Source: Auricularia sp. M13
Lineage: Eukaryota; Basidiomycota; Agaricomycetes; Auriculariales; Auriculariaceae
Reading direction: 5' to 3'
Assembly: GCA_037042915.1 (NCBI GenBank)
Contig: CM073198.1
Coordinates: 310,001 to 374,000 of the forward strand
Length of the DNA: 64,000 bases
In this document: one piece after another, positions 61,480 through 64,000 of the stretch
Numbering within the stretch: the first letter of the stretch is position 1
Layout of the letters: every line of letters begins with the position of its first letter
The notes under the pieces: model-generated
The model's input: the letters and a program-made list of their open reading frames with translations, nothing else
Told to the model about the DNA's origin: nothing
Databases searched by the model: none
Program-made: the position numbers and the translations under genes

Positions 61480-62847
61480 ATGGCGAAGAGCTGCGTCGAC
61501 AAAGTCCAGGAGGGGCAGCCCCCCCGCCCTCATCCCATACAACGGCTGCCCGACGAGCTTTTGGCGATGGTACTCGTCGAGTGGCTGGAATGCAGCAGCC
61601 GAACATTCTGGGGCAACACGCTGAAGGCATTCAACGTCGCTCTGTACAGCGCCGGCGTGTGCAGCTGGTGGCGACGAGTCGCCCTGGCAACCCCCAAACT
61701 CTGGCGCGTCGTCGACATCAGCCTCGGGCGGGCCAAACCACCCTCTGTACGAAAGAACGTACGCTGGACCGAGTATGCAGAGACGTGCCTCGCGCGAGCC
61801 GGCGCTGTCACGCTCGACTTTTCAATATCGGGGCTCTTACCTGTGCTGGACAACAATCCCGGTGCTCCCGCCATTGCGCGTTGCCTCGCGCGTGCGCGCC
61901 GCGTCGACGCGGAGGTCGGAATTAGCGACTGTGGTCCGGAAAACGTCTTCCTGCGCTTCATGGCGAGCGACGCGCCGCTGCTGGAGTACTTCTGGCTGGG
62001 CTTCGTATTTTTCACCGAGCACCGCGTACAGCACCCGATCCAGTTCTTCCCGTCCGCACCGCGCCTGCGCGAATTGCACGCGTTCTCACCTGGCCCGACG
62101 TGGGCATTCACGCCGGACTCATGTTACCCATGCGTGACCACCGTGGTCGTCGCGGCGCAGCGCCTCGGCTCGTATCACGCGTTGAGCCTGCTGTCGCGCC
62201 TCCCGAACCTGCGCACAATCGACTCGCGGCTGATGGTATTCTCCGAGCACGAGACGGGGCAGGACTACGAGCTTTACCACCCGACGCTGGAGGAGCTCAC
62301 GATGCGCGTCGCCGCGGAGCCGAACGCACGCGTCATGCGCTCGCTGCGCTTTCCCGCGCTGCGCACGGCAGACATCGACGTCGGCCTCCGCCCAGCCGAC
62401 ACCGCCATTGCGCTACTCCAACATACGCTCGTGCGTGTCGAGCGCCTGACGCTGCGGTGCGGTGCGGACGTGCGGTTGGTTCCTGGGCTCGCGACACACA
62501 GGCATCTCAAGCGACTTGCGCTCCATGGCTATGGCGACGGCGCAGAGCAATTTTTCGCCGCTCTCGCAGCACCGCAGATGTGTCCCACGCTAGAAGAGCT
62601 TGGTCTCACCTGGCGCGTGCCAACCGAGGCTTTGAGGCTCGCCATCCTTCTCCTGGCACGCACAAGGCCCGGGCTGAGAAAGATTGACGTAGAACCTGGC
62701 GTCTCGATGTCGACGCGGGATCCTGCCCTGGAGCAGTTCCGTTGTGAGGTAAACCATGTTCTCGCCGCTACGAAACGGCGGACCCATTGCGACCAGTACA
62801 CTGTAATCATACCTCATCCCGCTAAGTGCTCTGATCTTGACTCGTAA
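61480..62847 (+). CDS. F-box protein with LRR-like region
   Basis: A single exon. ATG 61480 is preferred over ATG 61465 because of its ACCATGG context, giving 455 codons. The N-terminal F-box reads PIQRLPDELLAMVLVEW ... VCSWWRRVALATPKLWRVV. Irregular Leu-rich repeats follow (LLSRLPNLRTID, TLEELTMRV, LRFPALRTADIDVG, VERLTLRC, HLKRLALHG, TLEELGLTWRV). It would act as a substrate adaptor of an SCF ubiquitin ligase; the substrate is unknown. The ORF is intact. It starts only about 130 bp from the LINE2 target duplication, so the LINE2 nest may have displaced its promoter. A decayed copy lies tail to tail at 63199-64000. Confidence 0.85.
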   Translation: MAKSCVDKVQEGQPPRPHPIQRLPDELLAMVLVEWLECSSRTFWGNTLKAFNVALYSAGVCSWWRRVALATPKLWRVVDISLGRAKPPSVRKNVRWTEYAETCLARAGAVTLDFSISGLLPVLDNNPGAPAIARCLARARRVDAEVGISDCGPENVFLRFMASDAPLLEYFWLGFVFFTEHRVQHPIQFFPSAPRLRELHAFSPGPTWAFTPDSCYPCVTTVVVAAQRLGSYHALSLLSRLPNLRTIDSRLMVFSEHETGQDYELYHPTLEELTMRVAAEPNARVMRSLRFPALRTADIDVGLRPADTAIALLQHTLVRVERLTLRCGADVRLVPGLATHRHLKRLALHGYGDGAEQFFAALAAPQMCPTLEELGLTWRVPTEALRLAILLLARTRPGLRKIDVEPGVSMSTRDPALEQFRCEVNHVLAATKRRTHCDQYTVIIPHPAKCSDLDS

Positions 62848-63198
62848 TACACCACATCTATTTTTCGCCTAACATCTTTGCATGCGATTCTTGTCGTGTT
62901 TTTCTTCGCGCCAGGAACAAAGGTGTTCAAACACAGACTCCTGTGGGATTGGCACGTCCCACCCGATATTGAGACGTGGAGGATTCTATCCACCTGAGAG
63001 TCTACGAAGGGGAATAGCTGGCAATACAGAGCCACTTTGGGAGTCAAAGCTCGATATTGATTGCAGACATGACAGGGACGTTGAGTAAGCGAAACAAAAA
63101 TCATAATCACGAACGGCATGCAGGACTGAGGTGCTCGCTGGTAATCAAGGGCCATTATACACGCATGACAAGTTCCAGGCGCAAAGAGAGTATGTCAA
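62848..63198. other. Intergenic, between tail-to-tail F-box sequences
   Basis: 351 bp with no recognised gene. It holds the 3' end of the F-box transcript on the left and degraded sequence on the right. Confidence 0.45.
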
Positions 63199-64000
63199 TC
63201 ACCTCCTGCCGATATCTCTCAAGCGCAGGAAGTGCCGTTGGCACAGATGGAGGGCTTTCAAGCCGTTCCTCAAGCGCACAAAAGGAGGATAGCTACTCGC
63301 AGAGACTCGTTGGGAATGCGCCAGGCGATGCCGAGCTCCGTTAAGAAGGGGCACACTGCCGCGTCCGAGTGCGCTTCGATGAAGCGTTCTGCGTACTCGC
63401 CGTAGCCGCGCAGCACGAGCCGCCTGAGATGCTTGTGCGTTGCGAGTCCGGGGAGGAGACGCACATCCGCGGCGCACTGCAGCGTGAGCGTCTCGACGGA
63501 CGCGAGCCTGTGTCAAATCGAGCAGTCCAAGAGCCGTGTCGGGCGTCGTTTTCCGACACGGGCGCAGTCCGAAGTCTATATCCGCGGTACGCAGCGCAGA
63601 GAAGCGCAGAGCATGTATGACTCGCGCGTTGTGGCCCTCCGAGATGTGCATGCTGAGTTCCTTGAGCGCGGAGTGGTGCAGCTCGTAGCCCTCGGCGGTC
63701 TCATCGGCGGAGAAGACCATGGCTGCGCGGCGAGCGAGCGCAGGTTGGGCGGGCGCGAAAGGAGCGCCAGCGCGGTCGTTGAGCCGAGCCGCGGCGCTGC
63801 GACGACCACGTTTGTCACGCACTGGTAGCGCGACTCCGGCGGCAGGTCCCAATCCAGCTCCGGAGAGAACGTGTGTATGTCGTGCAGACGCGGGGCGGAC
63901 AGGAAGAACCGGGTTGCTGCACGCGGTGCTCAGTGAAGACCTCGATTGGATTCCTCATAGTCGTTGAGAAGACAGTAAAATGGACCAACACAACTCACAT
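63199..64000 (-). pseudogene. F-box pseudogene, inverted paralogue of 61480-62847 (runs off the window)
   Basis: On the minus strand it resembles the 61480-62847 protein closely (VFTEHRVQQP, LHDIHTFSPELDW, CVTNVVVAAPRLGS, ADETAEGYELHHS, LRFSALRTADIDFG, VRLLPGLATHKHLRRL, CPFLTELGIAWRIP). These blocks lie in different frames. Changes are needed near 63910, 63730 and 63505, so at least three frameshifts broke it. The F-box itself would lie beyond base 64000. It is a duplicated and inverted copy that is decaying. Confidence 0.8.

Noticed and set aside
61336-61542. Extension of LINE2 ORF1 to 61542
   Set aside because: The frame stays open, but the 13-bp target duplication at 61336-61348 shows that LINE2 ends at 61335; the rest is host sequence.

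Overview
The window looks like a basidiomycete, probably agaricomycete, genome. Genes carry many introns of about 40-60 bases. It holds F-box proteins with LRR-like C-terminal parts, an NLR-type receptor, and Ty3 retrotransposons, LINEs and hAT elements of the kinds common in mushroom-forming fungi. These family assignments come from motif recognition in the translated sequence; no database search was run. No tRNA, rRNA or CRISPR array was recognised.

The host locus is small. It comprises an F-box gene on the minus strand (8681-10030), a divergently oriented NLR gene on the plus strand (starting at 10883), a possible two-exon small gene, a second F-box gene (61480-62847), and a decayed inverted F-box copy at the right edge. 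Almost everything else is transposable elements stacked inside one another. The NLR has three pieces: 10883-11958, 15358-15421 and 35475-37502. A 3.4-kb, almost perfect palindromic (foldback) element and a 20-kb hAT composite separate them.

Nest 1 (11959-35474) is the foldback element plus a hAT element with the 8-bp target duplication GATGTTGC. The hAT carries its own transposase gene. It was invaded by a second DNA element (B) with 15-bp inverted ends and dense TGCGTGCGCA arrays. Element B was invaded in turn by an unusually long LINE (LINE1, about 13.3 kb, two long ORFs, poly(A) tail, 13-bp target duplication).

Nest 2 (37810-61348) is a 5'-truncated minus-strand LINE (LINE2) with a 13-bp target duplication. 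A two-gene CACTA-like DNA transposon is inserted in its endonuclease domain. Removing that transposon with one copy of a TA dinucleotide rejoins the LINE2 reading frame exactly. The CACTA-like element was itself split by a young, apparently intact Ty3/gypsy element (Ty3-2). Its two 324-bp LTRs look identical, it has a 5-bp GCATC duplication, a 2,732-codon gag-pol ORF and an extra ORF with a signal peptide.

The left edge (1-8334) holds an older, decayed Ty3/gypsy element (Ty3-1) on the minus strand. A Zn2Cys6-type gene lies convergent and antisense beyond the pol 3' end, and a 497-bp hAT-like MITE sits in its leader/LTR region. Insertion order can be read from the nesting: NLR, then hAT, then B, then LINE1; and LINE2, then CACTA-like, then Ty3-2.
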